Below, piece after piece: positions 17,139 through 25,738 of a stretch of 32,865 nucleotides of DNA. Each line of letters starts with the position of its first letter. Within the stretch, counting starts at the first letter, position 1. The notes under the pieces are model-generated. The model was not told the origin of the DNA. It saw nothing but the letters and a program-made list of their open reading frames with translations, and ran no database searches. This stretch comes from Clostridiales bacterium DTU069. Its GTDB lineage: Bacteria > Bacillota > Clostridia > DSM-8532. The stretch spans positions 1 to 32,865 of the forward strand of contig LFRV01000069.1 of the NCBI GenBank assembly GCA_001512485.1. The letters are read 5' to 3'. The position numbers were made by a program, and so were the translations under genes.

Positions 17139-18011
17139 CTAAAACCCTTTGGAAAACTGCATAATTGCAGGCGTAATAACAATAAGCAGAATGGCAAGAA
17201 ACATCAGCATAAGCGGAAAAATCAATTTTGCCGATGCGGTTTCACCCATTTGTTTCGCTGCGTGCTTACGCATTTCCCAGGTTTCATAGGTCATTTTCTT
17301 CAGTTCTTCAATAAGCTGCCTTCCGCCGATTTTCGAACTGTGCATAATCATATTTGCGAATGACGATATTTCTTTAACTTTGCATCTTTCCGAGAAATCC
17401 TGCCATGCCTGGCTTTCTCCGAGACCTGACGCAAAATCATCAAGAACTGTCCCTAATTCTGCATACAGCGGGCGTTTTTGAATCGAATCCGAATATATCC
17501 GCTCCAACGCCTGCCTTAAGTGCATCCCGGCATTTATAAGCAGTGTAAGCTTGCTTATAAAAACCGGAAAATCCATCATAAACATGAGTTTCCTTTTTTT
17601 TGCCCGCTCATCAAGATTTCTGTCGGCCAGAAAGAATAAAACCGCTCCTGAAACGGGCACTAATATTAAAAACCAAATGCCGTAATTTGAAACCGCTCCG
17701 AAGAACGAAGCTATTACAATGCCTAAGAAAAAATAAAAGAACTTCTCCGCCCAGTGTATTTTCAAGTAATACTGCGCATATCTCGAGCCGTATACCATAA
17801 CCACTCTCTGATGCAAAAATACATAATATGATCCCGCCGACGGTACGCCAATCTCGTCAAACAGCCACATCCCAAACGGTAAAAGGTTTCTATACGGGTA
17901 CTGTTTTGCGTCAAGAAACTCTACTTCTTCTTTATATCTTTGCTTTACACAAATATTAATAATTAAATATACGGCTAAAACAGCGGTAATCAGTATTATG
18001 TACAATTGCAT
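17139..18011 (-). CDS. tadC: TadC-like inner-membrane platform protein (T2SS F family)
   Basis: A 290-residue protein with an N-terminal helix, a paired helix region at about 90-130, a GspF-type domain at about 145-255 (FISKLTLLINAGMHLRQALERI) and a C-terminal helix (LIFPLMLMFLAILLIVI). TadC works with TadB as the membrane platform that couples the TadA ATPase to pilin insertion. It follows tadB by 17 bases. The ATG has AAGGTGATAAGG upstream. Confidence 0.92.
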   Translation of the reverse strand: MQLYIILITAVLAVYLIINICVKQRYKEEVEFLDAKQYPYRNLLPFGMWLFDEIGVPSAGSYYVFLHQRVVMVYGSRYAQYYLKIHWAEKFFYFFLGIVIASFFGAVSNYGIWFLILVPVSGAVLFFLADRNLDERAKKRKLMFMMDFPVFISKLTLLINAGMHLRQALERIYSDSIQKRPLYAELGTVLDDFASGLGESQAWQDFSERCKVKEISSFANMIMHSSKIGGRQLIEELKKMTYETWEMRKHAAKQMGETASAKLIFPLMLMFLAILLIVITPAIMQFSKGF

Positions 18012-18028
18012 AACCTTATCACCTTTGC

Positions 18029-18793
18029 TTAAAAGCGGATATCCATAATACGGTTTGATATAAAAATCCCCGTTCCTATCATCAGCAATGATACAGTCAT
18101 GACAATTCTTCCAACCTCAGTTGAAAATAAAGGCTGAATAAATTCACCGCTCATTTTCGAAATGAAAATTACCATAAGAATGGGAGACAACGTCATTATT
18201 CGCTGTTCCTGCTTTTTACCGGCAAGACCTGTTTCGATTTCCTGCTTTATTTCAATTCTTTCACTGATCATTCTCGATGTAGTTCGCACTACTTCAATGA
18301 GATTTCCGCCGGAACGCTTGCAAACCGAGAAAATATCTGCAAAATGATGTATTTCTTCAATACCGGAACGGTTAGCAAAGTCTTTAAGTATATCTTCGAT
18401 ATTTTCATTAGTTCTTAACCGTTTCAATATAATTTCAATTTCCCGGACTATATCGCTTTTCCCGTCAGGATAAAGATTTTTCAAAGATGAATATACCTGT
18501 GTAAAAGCACTTTCCACCGATCTTCCGGCAGAAAGCGAAGAACCCAGGTAATACAGCATATCCTTGAACTGAAGCCGCAGCATGTTAATACGCTTTTCCG
18601 TAAGTTTTTTTATTTTTATTTTTGGATAAAACAGTCCTAAAAATGCTGTGAACAGAGCGATGTACCAGTTTTGGTAAAATACCCAGCCGACAGTTCCCAT
18701 TACCAAAGCCCCGACAGCCGAATAAAAAATAAATTCCAGCGGTTTATATCTATATATACGATAATCTTTAAGCACATAACATTTCTCATCCAT
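18029..18793 (-). CDS. tadB: TadB-like inner-membrane platform protein (T2SS F family)
   Basis: A 254-residue protein with two N-terminal helices (about 20-57), a GspF domain (about 70-205, including YLGSSLSAGRSVESAFTQVY and SVCKRSGGNLIEVV) and two C-terminal helices. It is the first gene of the Tad operon: a good promoter lies directly upstream, and the next gene is divergent. The usual preceding genes, the TadA ATPase and TadZ, are missing from this window. The ribosome site is weak (GAGAAAGAGA). Confidence 0.92.
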   Translation of the reverse strand: MDEKCYVLKDYRIYRYKPLEFIFYSAVGALVMGTVGWVFYQNWYIALFTAFLGLFYPKIKIKKLTEKRINMLRLQFKDMLYYLGSSLSAGRSVESAFTQVYSSLKNLYPDGKSDIVREIEIILKRLRTNENIEDILKDFANRSGIEEIHHFADIFSVCKRSGGNLIEVVRTTSRMISERIEIKQEIETGLAGKKQEQRIMTLSPILMVIFISKMSGEFIQPLFSTEVGRIVMTVSLLMIGTGIFISNRIMDIRF

Positions 18794-18830
18794 TTATTTT
18801 TTTTCTCTTTCTCATTATTTGTTTTACATG

Positions 18831-18859
18831 ATCGTATAGAAACTGTAAAGTAATGTCAA
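18831..18859 (-). promoter_or_regulatory. Promoter of the Tad operon
   Basis: On the minus strand, TTGACA (18854-18859), a 17-base spacer and TACGAT (18831-18836) lie 38 bases before the tadB ATG. It fits the housekeeping sigma factor and indicates that the eight-gene operon starts at tadB. Confidence 0.75.
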
Positions 18860-19015
18860 CGAATTTACAAATAAAGCCTTTTTTTTGACGTAAATAGTTT
18901 TTTGTACCGTTTAAACATAAAAAATGACGCTTTAAACATATGATATGAACCGGCTGTTTTATTGCACAATAATAAAAAACAGTAAACAAAGCACCAGCGA
19001 AAATAAAAAAATATA

Positions 19016-19044
19016 TTGACAATTGTTAAATATGTTATTAATAT
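19016..19044 (+). promoter_or_regulatory. Promoter of perR
   Basis: TTGACA (19016-19021), a 17-base spacer and TAATAT (19039-19044), 74 bases before the perR ATG. The Per box starts four bases after the -10 box. Confidence 0.8.
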
Positions 19045-19048
19045 AAAT

Positions 19049-19063
19049 TTATAATGATTATAA
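19049..19063. promoter_or_regulatory. Per box (PerR operator)
   Basis: TTATAATGATTATAA matches the PerR consensus TTATAATNATTATAA at every position. It overlaps the predicted transcription start of the regulator gene at 19118, which indicates negative autoregulation. Confidence 0.92.
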
Positions 19064-19117
19064 ATAAAAATGTGATTATTAGAATGAATTATAATTAAGA
19101 ACAAAGAGGGTGAAAAT

Positions 19118-19540
19118 ATGGAAAACGTACAGGAAATCGTTTTTGATAAATTATCGGAAAAGGATATAAAACCATCGTTCCATAGAATAAAGGTGCTTGA
19201 ATACTTAATGGTCAATAAAAACCACCCTACGGTCGAGCAAATATATTCAAGTTTAAAAAAATTATTTCCGACGCTGTCAAAAGCGACAATATATAATTCG
19301 CTGAACCTGTTTGTTGAAAAAGGCCTCGTACAGCCAATAACAATTGAAGAAACGGAATTAAGGTATGACTCCACGGTGGAAAGCCACGGCCACTTCAAAT
19401 GTGATTGCTGCGGTTTAATTTACGATTTCGACATTGATGTTGACAGCGTTGCTTTTAGTGGTTTGGACAATTTTATCATTAATAACAAAGAGGTTTATTT
19501 CAGGGGAACCTGCCGTAAATGCGCTTCTGTTAATCAATAA
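19118..19540 (+). CDS. perR: Peroxide-sensing repressor PerR (Fur family)
   Basis: A 140-residue Fur-family repressor with an N-terminal winged helix (recognition region TLSKATIYNSLNLFVEKGLV). The metal residues match B. subtilis PerR with an offset of one: His36, Asp84, His90, His92 and Asp103 for the regulatory iron or manganese, and Cys95/Cys98 with Cys132/Cys135 for the structural zinc. Asp103, rather than the Glu of Fur, supports PerR over Fur. PerR senses peroxide by iron-driven oxidation of its histidines and represses peroxide-defence genes. A perfect Per box at its promoter supports the call. The ATG follows AGAGGGTGAAAAT. It is divergent from the Tad operon. Confidence 0.93.
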   Translation: MENVQEIVFDKLSEKDIKPSFHRIKVLEYLMVNKNHPTVEQIYSSLKKLFPTLSKATIYNSLNLFVEKGLVQPITIEETELRYDSTVESHGHFKCDCCGLIYDFDIDVDSVAFSGLDNFIINNKEVYFRGTCRKCASVNQ

Positions 19541-19580
19541 CATACCCCTATTTCTATTGGCGCAAACTGGCCTAAATATC

Positions 19581-19609
19581 TTGAATAGTATTAAGAATAT
19601 GATTATAAT
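19581..19609 (+). promoter_or_regulatory. Promoter of hom
   Basis: TTGAAT (19581-19586), a 17-base spacer and a perfect TATAAT (19604-19609). The predicted leader is about 115 bases and contains the hairpin at 19674-19698. Confidence 0.7.
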
Positions 19610-19673
19610 AAATATAATTATTTTCGGGTAAGTTGAAATAACATTAAAACGTAATAAATGCATTTTATATACC

Positions 19674-19698
19674 GGACTTCTATTGATATTAGAAGTCC
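19674..19698 (+). promoter_or_regulatory. Hairpin in the hom leader
   Basis: GGACTTCTA (19674-19682) pairs perfectly with TAGAAGTCC (19690-19698) around a seven-base loop. It is followed by TTATTAAAA, not a strong T-run. It could be a weak terminator for perR transcripts or a leader element for hom. No T-box or riboswitch motif is visible. Confidence 0.5.
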
Positions 19699-19732
19699 TT
19701 ATTAAAAACGCGAGAAGGAGAAGGATTATATA

Positions 19733-21034
19733 ATGAACGGTCAGAGGGTGAATATTGGAATAATCGGTTTAGGTACGGTCGGCAGCGGCGTTGCGCGTAT
19801 TTTGCTACAGCAGCAGGAATTGCTAAAAGCCCGCTCAACACTTACATTCCATCTAAAAACAATTGCAGAGCTTGACTGGAACAGGGATCGTAATCTTGAT
19901 TTGTCAAACGTTAAATGCACCGACAACGTATACGATGTACTGGATGATCCTGATATTAACATTGTTGTTGAGACAATAGGCGGCTATGAACCCGCATTCA
20001 GTTTCATAAAAAGAGCTCTTCAGAACCGTAAACATGTGGTTACCGCAAACAAGGCCCTTATTGCCACCCGCTGCCGTGAATTATTTCAGATTGCCCGAGA
20101 GAACGGCGTTGATATCCTTTTTGAGGCAAGCGTCGGCGGCGGTATCCCCATTATCAAAGGCTTGCGCGAAGGATTAATTGCGAATAAAATCGAAAGCATA
20201 TACGGCATACTTAACGGAACGTGCAATTATATTTTAACAAAAATGCACAAGGATAACGTAGAATTTGAAGACGCACTGAAAGGCGCTCAAACCAATGGAT
20301 TCGCGGAAGCGGATCCGACACTGGACATTAACGGAACGGATACGGCTCATAAACTCTCAATTTTAGGTTCTCTCGCTTCCGACAGTATTGTGCCGTTCGA
20401 TAAAATTTACGTTGAAGGTATTACGGGAATAAGCAAACTTGATATAGACTTTGCGAAATCTTTCGGATATACTATAAAACTTCTTGCAATTTATCGCGTA
20501 TTCAATGGCGGGATCGATATCAGGGTGCATCCTACTTTGGTTTCCGATACTCATTTATTGTCGGCGGTAAACAATGAAATGAACGCCATATTCGTAACAG
20601 GAGATTTTGTCGGTAATACGGTATTTTACGGACCCGGTGCGGGCGAACGCCCGACCGCAAGCGCTATTGTCGGTGATATCGTCGACCTTTCGAGGGATTT
20701 ACTGTTGAAGGAAGGTCAAAAGTACTGCAATCGCACGATCAATCCGACGGCGGATGTGAAAATAATACCGATAGAAGAGGTGGCAAACAGGTTTTACCTC
20801 CGTTTATTCACGCTTGACAAACCGGGTGTGCTGGCAAAAATATCGGGTGTTTTCGCTGATTACAGGATCTCGATATCCTCAATGGTTCAACTGGAAACTC
20901 ATGAAAAGGATAATTATGTACCTATTGTTCTACTTACACACGAGGCATCGGAAAAGTCGATGGAACAGGCACTGCGGAAAATCGCGCAATTTGATTTTGT
21001 TAAAGAGAATTATCTGCGTTTAAGGATTTTTTGA
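19733..21034 (+). CDS. hom: Homoserine dehydrogenase with C-terminal ACT domain
   Basis: Reduces aspartate semialdehyde to homoserine with NAD(P)H, the branch to threonine and methionine. It has 433 residues. The Rossmann motif is GLGTVGSG at 12-19. The catalytic domain shows the family signature GGIPIIKGLREGL and GILNGTCNYILTKM, and later ADPTLDINGTDTAHKLSIL. An ACT domain in the last ~80 residues (RLFTLDKPGVLAKISGVFAD) is the usual site for threonine feedback. The ATG has AAGGAGAAGG upstream. Its last 15 bases overlap the 3' end of the convergent histidine kinase gene. Confidence 0.97.
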   Translation: MNGQRVNIGIIGLGTVGSGVARILLQQQELLKARSTLTFHLKTIAELDWNRDRNLDLSNVKCTDNVYDVLDDPDINIVVETIGGYEPAFSFIKRALQNRKHVVTANKALIATRCRELFQIARENGVDILFEASVGGGIPIIKGLREGLIANKIESIYGILNGTCNYILTKMHKDNVEFEDALKGAQTNGFAEADPTLDINGTDTAHKLSILGSLASDSIVPFDKIYVEGITGISKLDIDFAKSFGYTIKLLAIYRVFNGGIDIRVHPTLVSDTHLLSAVNNEMNAIFVTGDFVGNTVFYGPGAGERPTASAIVGDIVDLSRDLLLKEGQKYCNRTINPTADVKIIPIEEVANRFYLRLFTLDKPGVLAKISGVFADYRISISSMVQLETHEKDNYVPIVLLTHEASEKSMEQALRKIAQFDFVKENYLRLRIF

Positions 21035-22483
21035 TTCCAAATAAGCTGAATTAACATCATTACCGGGGGTTTTCGGTAGTGAATTTAACATTATCGAAAA
21101 AACGCTGCCTTCCCCCGGTTTGCTTTTTACTTTAATCTTTCCGCCGTGCCGAAGAACTATTATTCTGGCAATCGAAAGGCCAAGCCCGTGTCCCCCTTTA
21201 TTCCTGTCCCTGGACTCGTCGGCCCTGTAAAACCTGTCAAAAATATTGTTAAGATCTTTCGCGGATATTCCGCATCCATTATCCTTTACCGATAGTATTG
21301 CGGTATTATTGCTGTTTTTCAGGCTGATTTCAATTACACCGCCAGGCTGCGTGTATTTCTGCGCATTGTCGACAAAAATCCTCATTGCCTGTTTTATACG
21401 GTTTCTGTCTCCATTCATATATACATCCTGTTCTATCGAACTTTCAATTACATGGTTCTGGTCCACCATCCGAGTCTCTTTTACCAATTCATCCATCATT
21501 TCGCTTAACGAGAACATTTCCATTGTAAGATTCAACGTGTCTTTGTCGTTTCTTGCTATAAACAGCAGCTTTTCTACCAGTTCTCTCATATTTTCGGATT
21601 CATTGCGTATAGCCTCTATTGATTCGGCAAGAACCTCCGGGTCTTCTTTTCCCCATCTTTCAAGCATACGCGCGTACCCCTGAATTACCGATATAGGGGT
21701 TCTCAGTTCATGCGACGCGTCGGAAACGAATTGGTTTTGCTTGTTATAAGCATTCTCTATTCTGTCCATCATTTCATTGAAAGTAATCACCAGTTCCTTA
21801 AGTTCGTCCTTGGCGTTCGTTACATTAAGCCTTAAGTTCAGGTTTTGCGCTTTAATTTCTTTTGTCATCCTTGTCATTTCGGCAATAGGGTAAAGTGCGT
21901 TCTTTGTCATCGATCTTCCCCTGAAAAAAATCGTTAAAAGAACCATAGCTCCAAGGACAACAGCAGTTGTGAGTAAAACCGCCATCTCAAGCAGCACGGG
22001 TGTGATATCCTTGAATATATTGACAAGATAAAGTCCGTCCGGACGGTTTAGATGCGTTCTTATCATCGTATAAACAAGCCCGTCCTTGCTGTAAAACCAA
22101 ACCGGAATCATGCTGTGAGGCTTGTTATAATTCCCGAAAGTATTTAACAATATCTCGCCGTCGACGCCGGATACATCCAGTTCCGTATCATGCTGGACAA
22201 CAATATCGTAAATGGATTCCGAAAGATTATCAGCAGTAACCAGATCGTCAATGATATGAACAACATCGCGGATAATAACAACAGTGTTGAAAATGCAGTA
22301 TACAATAAGAATAAGTATAAGGCATGACAGGAAAGAATCGACCATCATCCTCGTATATGCCCCCGACAGTCGGCGTCCCATCGAGGATGCGCGGGCAGCT
22401 TTCGTTTTTTCCGGTCTTTCCTGTACTTTGTTTTTATTTCCGGCCTTTCTCGAGTCTAAACCGCTCCTGTCTTTTTTGTACAT
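21020..22483 (-). CDS. Sensor histidine kinase with HAMP domain
   Basis: From the ATG at 22483 it has 487 residues: a basic cytoplasmic start, membrane helix 1 (about 50-72), an extracytoplasmic sensor of about 90 residues, helix 2 (about 163-187), HAMP (about 188-243), HisKA with the phospho-accepting His258 in SDASHELRTPISVI, and a HATPase_c domain with DNGCGIS, FDRFYRAD and GHGLGLSIA. The longer frame to 22588 overlaps the response regulator by 74 bases. The chosen ATG has AAGGA eight bases upstream. Signal and targets cannot be told from the sequence. It forms a two-gene operon with the regulator, 31 bases apart. Confidence 0.93.
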   Translation of the reverse strand: MYKKDRSGLDSRKAGNKNKVQERPEKTKAARASSMGRRLSGAYTRMMVDSFLSCLILILIVYCIFNTVVIIRDVVHIIDDLVTADNLSESIYDIVVQHDTELDVSGVDGEILLNTFGNYNKPHSMIPVWFYSKDGLVYTMIRTHLNRPDGLYLVNIFKDITPVLLEMAVLLTTAVVLGAMVLLTIFFRGRSMTKNALYPIAEMTRMTKEIKAQNLNLRLNVTNAKDELKELVITFNEMMDRIENAYNKQNQFVSDASHELRTPISVIQGYARMLERWGKEDPEVLAESIEAIRNESENMRELVEKLLFIARNDKDTLNLTMEMFSLSEMMDELVKETRMVDQNHVIESSIEQDVYMNGDRNRIKQAMRIFVDNAQKYTQPGGVIEISLKNSNNTAILSVKDNGCGISAKDLNNIFDRFYRADESRDRNKGGHGLGLSIARIIVLRHGGKIKVKSKPGEGSVFSIMLNSLPKTPGNDVNSAYLESKNP

Positions 22484-22514
22484 GAAAACCGTCCTTATTC
22501 TTGCCGGTTTTTGT

Positions 22515-23204
22515 TTATTCCTTATCTTCAAAAATATATCCAACTCCACGAACTGTCTTAATGTATGACTGGTTGTACTTCTGATCAATCTTTGCCCTCA
22601 GATACCTGATATAAACATCGGTAACGTTGGTGTCGCCGTAATAGTCATATCCCCAGACTTTTTCAATGAGCTTTTCACGCGTTAGCACTATCCCCTTGTT
22701 TTCCATCATGTACACGAGCAGGTCGTATTCCTTTTTAGACAGTGGTATCTCTTCATCGTTAAACATAACCTTGCGAGCGGTTTTATTAACCGTCAGATCC
22801 CCCGATTTAAGTATTTCTTCTTCGGCTTTTCTCGCCGTACTCTGTTTCCTTTTAAGAGCGACGCGGATTCTTGCAAGCAGTTCCTCTATCGCGAATGGTT
22901 TTGTTACGTAATCATCCGCCCCGCTGTCAAGCCCCATAACTTTATCGGATACATCATCTTTCGCGGTCAGCATAATAACGGGCAAATCTGTGCTTTTTCG
23001 TATACGGCGCAGCACTTCGATTCCGCTTAACAGCGGGAGCATTAAATCAAGTATTACAAGATCTACATCCCCCTTTAAAGCTTTTTCCAGCCCTTCGCGC
23101 CCGTCGTACGCAAGCTCTACGACGTATCCTTCATGCTTGAGCTCCAATTCGAGAAAACGCGCTATCTTGCTTTCGTCTTCAACTACCAGTATTTTTTCAG
23201 CCAT
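22515..23204 (-). CDS. Response regulator, OmpR/PhoB family
   Basis: A 229-residue regulator. The receiver domain has the acidic pair Glu9-Asp10, the phosphorylation site Asp53 (VILDLMLP), Thr80 (MLTAKDD) and Lys102 (YVTKPF). The C-terminal winged helix of the Trans_Reg_C type ends in TVRGVGYIFE, and its recognition part includes TNVTDVYIRYLRAKID. It is the partner of the histidine kinase that follows. The ATG has GGAG nine bases before it. A hairpin lies in the upstream region (23244-23274). Confidence 0.95.
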   Translation of the reverse strand: MAEKILVVEDESKIARFLELELKHEGYVVELAYDGREGLEKALKGDVDLVILDLMLPLLSGIEVLRRIRKSTDLPVIMLTAKDDVSDKVMGLDSGADDYVTKPFAIEELLARIRVALKRKQSTARKAEEEILKSGDLTVNKTARKVMFNDEEIPLSKKEYDLLVYMMENKGIVLTREKLIEKVWGYDYYGDTNVTDVYIRYLRAKIDQKYNQSYIKTVRGVGYIFEDKE

Positions 23205-23243
23205 CCGTTTTCACTCCAGTAACTATAGGAATTCTACAGCGTG

Positions 23244-23274
23244 AAATCCTCCAGTGCTTAACGCAGGAGGATTT
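23244..23274. repeat. Perfect 9-bp inverted repeat upstream of the response regulator
   Basis: AAATCCTCC (23244-23252) and GGAGGATTT (23266-23274) with a 13-base loop, 40 bases before the regulator ATG and 58 bases after the stop of the DUF4342 gene. No T-run follows on either strand. It could be an operator or an RNA hairpin. The role is unknown. Confidence 0.5.
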
Positions 23275-23332
23275 GCAGGCGATAAATACAAATTATCCAT
23301 TTGAATGCCGTCAGTTTATTTTACTAAAACGC

Positions 23333-23857
23333 TTACTCGATCGTCAGCTCATTATAACCTTCCCTGTTTTCATCACTTGCAGCGCTCTCGTCATGGTACT
23401 GGTGAGGCTGCTCGCTATTGCCGCCTTTAAATTTGTCGGCCACATCATGCATCATCGAAGTAAGATCTATCTCTTCCCCTTTCTGCTTCCTTATGCTTAA
23501 TTTATAACCAAGTAGCATAAGCACAAGCAAAACCGGAATAACAACCATGGGTATTATTATGATTAGAATAAGCATAACATTAATGGGCAAATTTAATAAT
23601 ATTCCGTTCTTGTCCTCAATTACGACATTATTTTCAAAGCCCATCCGGATTACTTCCCAAATACTTTTGAAAAAATCCCCGCTCTGCCTCTTCCATGTTT
23701 TTTCTTCATACCCGCTGCATTTTTTGCCTTTATTTTTTTCAAACTCCACAATCGCGTCCAATACATTGCCGTTATGCTTTTCAAGCAAAACCTTTGCTTC
23801 TTCATAACTGCAGTTGGTCCTTTTTCTTAATTGATCTACCTGTTCCAGTGTAATCAT
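23333..23857 (-). CDS. UBA-like / DUF4342 membrane protein
   Basis: A 174-residue protein. Residues 1-40 (ITLEQVDQLRKRTNCSYEEA... NVLDAIVEF) look like the UBA-type three-helix fold also seen in EF-Ts. A central DUF4342-type region (about 55-95) follows, then one long membrane helix (about 88-115, LPINVMLILIIIIPMVV) and a polar tail. The function of DUF4342 proteins is not known to me. The start at 23857 has CGGAGG seven bases upstream and is preferred over the ATG at 23884. It precedes the two-component operon on the same strand. Confidence 0.75.
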   Translation of the reverse strand: MITLEQVDQLRKRTNCSYEEAKVLLEKHNGNVLDAIVEFEKNKGKKCSGYEEKTWKRQSGDFFKSIWEVIRMGFENNVVIEDKNGILLNLPINVMLILIIIIPMVVIPVLLVLMLLGYKLSIRKQKGEEIDLTSMMHDVADKFKGGNSEQPHQYHDESAASDENREGYNELTIE

Positions 23858-23979
23858 GACCGCACCTCCGAAAATTTCATTCACTTAACTTTACACTGGC
23901 ATTTTACATACTAAATATTAACCCTCCGTTTGCAAACAATTAGAGTTTGATTAGAATTTGATTTCAATTTTACGAATAA

Positions 23980-25707
23980 TCAGCCGTGCATTTGAATCTC
24001 ACACAGCTTTTTGTACAGCCCGCCGTTTTTCATTAATTCGTCATGTGTTCCAATTTCCGCTACCATTCCATCGTCAAGAACAACTATTTTATCCGCTTTG
24101 CGGACCGAAGAAAGGCGGTGAGCAATCATTATCGTAGTGCGGTTTTGAATAATGCTGTCTATTGCCTGATGAATAAGTTTTTCCGTTTCCATGTCGACTG
24201 ATGCTGTGGCTTCGTCAAGGATCAAAATGGGGGTATCCCTGAGAACGGCTCTTGCGATGGAAAGCCGCTGTTTCTGCCCGCCGGATAGTCTTATTCCTCT
24301 TTCGCCGATTACGGTATCATAACCGTGTTCCATTTCACAAATGAATTCATGCGCGTTTGCGATTTTTGCTGCATTTATAATATCATCCATGCTCGCGTTC
24401 TTTACACCGTATGAGATATTTTCTGCCACCGTGCCGTTGAAAAGAAACACATCCTGCAGTACTATGCTTATATTATCACGAAGCGAAGATAAAGTCATGT
24501 TCCTGATATCAATACCGTCGAACAGTATCCTTCCGTCATCGGGGTCATAAAACCGCGCCAATAAACTTATCAGCGTCGTTTTTCCGACACCTGTCGGGCC
24601 TACAATAGCTACCAGTTCTCCAGGTTTAATGGAAAGGCTTATATTCTTTAATACATCCCGATGCGTTATGTAACTGAATGAAACATTCTCCAGGTCTATC
24701 CTTCCCGAAAGCCTTCCTGCATTTACAGCACCGCTTTTTTCCTTTACATCGGGTTCGGTATCAAGAACCTCAAACACCCTTGACGCCCCGGCCAGCGCGT
24801 TCTGCAAATCTTCATTAACCCTTCCGAGAGTGCTTATAGGCTGGTAAAACATGTTCAAAAGCAGAATAAACGCTATTATATCAGGCAGAGGAACCCTGTT
24901 TAAAGAAGCAAGGTATCCGCCGAAACCTATTACAAGAACAGTTCCCATATGATTGAAAAACTCAATAGACGGGTGGTATATCGCGCTTAATCTTAACGCT
25001 CTTAAAACCTGTTTTACATGAGCTTTTGAAGATTTGCTAATCCGGCCTCTTTCTCTTTCATGCTGGTTAAAAACCTGAATTTCCTTTATTCCGGACAGGT
25101 TGTCGTGAAGCGTTGCGTTAAATTCTGCAAGTCTTTGCTGCGATGTCCTGAACTGAGGCTGAATTTTTTTCGCGAATATTCCAATAGCAAATATTAAAAA
25201 AGGTACCGTAACAAGGCTTAACAGGGCAAGCATGACATTAATCGAGAAAAGAAGCACGGTTACTCCCAGAAGAATAAGAACATTTACAATTAAGTCCGGA
25301 ACCGCATGGGCGATCAAAAGTTCAAGCAGTTGAACGTCATTTGACGCCCGGGACATAATCTGGCCGGTTTGTTTGTCATGATAAAAACGCAGCGACAGCT
25401 TTTGGAGATGGTTATATATTCTTACCCTCATATCGGATACAAAATTCCATGCCGCATAATGTGTTATGTAAGAGCGTAAAAAAGTGCATCCTGCCTGTAT
25501 AAGATATATCACCGCCAAAAAAAGCGCAAGCCGCAGAGCCTTTTGTCCAAGATCAGGGTCTTTGTTCTGAATAAGGCTCGTCAGTTCCCTGACTATCATC
25601 GGCGCCGTAAGCTGGCATACGGTCAGCACAATTATCGCAATCATGCCAATAATCATGTATTTCCAGTATTTTTTCGCCATTCCAAGAAGTTTTATTATTG
25701 TCTTCAT
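23980..25707 (-). CDS. ABC exporter, fused membrane and ATPase domains (MsbA/BmrA type)
   Basis: A 575-residue half-transporter with six membrane helices in the first ~310 residues (ABC_membrane fold) and a nucleotide-binding domain after it: Walker A GPTGVGKTTL, Q-loop IVLQDVFLFNGTV, signature LSGGQKQR, Walker B ILILDEATASVD and the switch His in IAHRLSSV. Since no second half-transporter is adjacent, it probably works as a homodimer exporting a lipid, peptide or drug. The substrate is unknown. The ATG follows CGGAGGATTAAC. The gene starts 31 bases after the esterase gene on the same strand and may share its promoter. Confidence 0.93.
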   Translation of the reverse strand: MKTIIKLLGMAKKYWKYMIIGMIAIIVLTVCQLTAPMIVRELTSLIQNKDPDLGQKALRLALFLAVIYLIQAGCTFLRSYITHYAAWNFVSDMRVRIYNHLQKLSLRFYHDKQTGQIMSRASNDVQLLELLIAHAVPDLIVNVLILLGVTVLLFSINVMLALLSLVTVPFLIFAIGIFAKKIQPQFRTSQQRLAEFNATLHDNLSGIKEIQVFNQHERERGRISKSSKAHVKQVLRALRLSAIYHPSIEFFNHMGTVLVIGFGGYLASLNRVPLPDIIAFILLLNMFYQPISTLGRVNEDLQNALAGASRVFEVLDTEPDVKEKSGAVNAGRLSGRIDLENVSFSYITHRDVLKNISLSIKPGELVAIVGPTGVGKTTLISLLARFYDPDDGRILFDGIDIRNMTLSSLRDNISIVLQDVFLFNGTVAENISYGVKNASMDDIINAAKIANAHEFICEMEHGYDTVIGERGIRLSGGQKQRLSIARAVLRDTPILILDEATASVDMETEKLIHQAIDSIIQNRTTIMIAHRLSSVRKADKIVVLDDGMVAEIGTHDELMKNGGLYKKLCEIQMHG

Positions 25708-25738
25708 GTTAATCCTCCGACAGTGGTTCTTTTAAGCA

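Noticed and set aside
18786-19022. 78-codon minus-strand frame before tadB, as a possible missing Tad gene
   Set aside because: It spans the tadB promoter, has no ribosome site and no similarity to TadA or TadZ. The composition is that of AT-rich non-coding DNA.
19610-19732. T-box or methionine/threonine riboswitch before hom
   Set aside because: Only a simple hairpin is present. No T-box sequence or SAM aptamer motif is visible and the leader is too short.
22484-22588. Histidine kinase start at 22588
   Set aside because: It would overlap the response regulator by 74 bases, while an ATG at 22483 has a well-placed ribosome site after the regulator stop.
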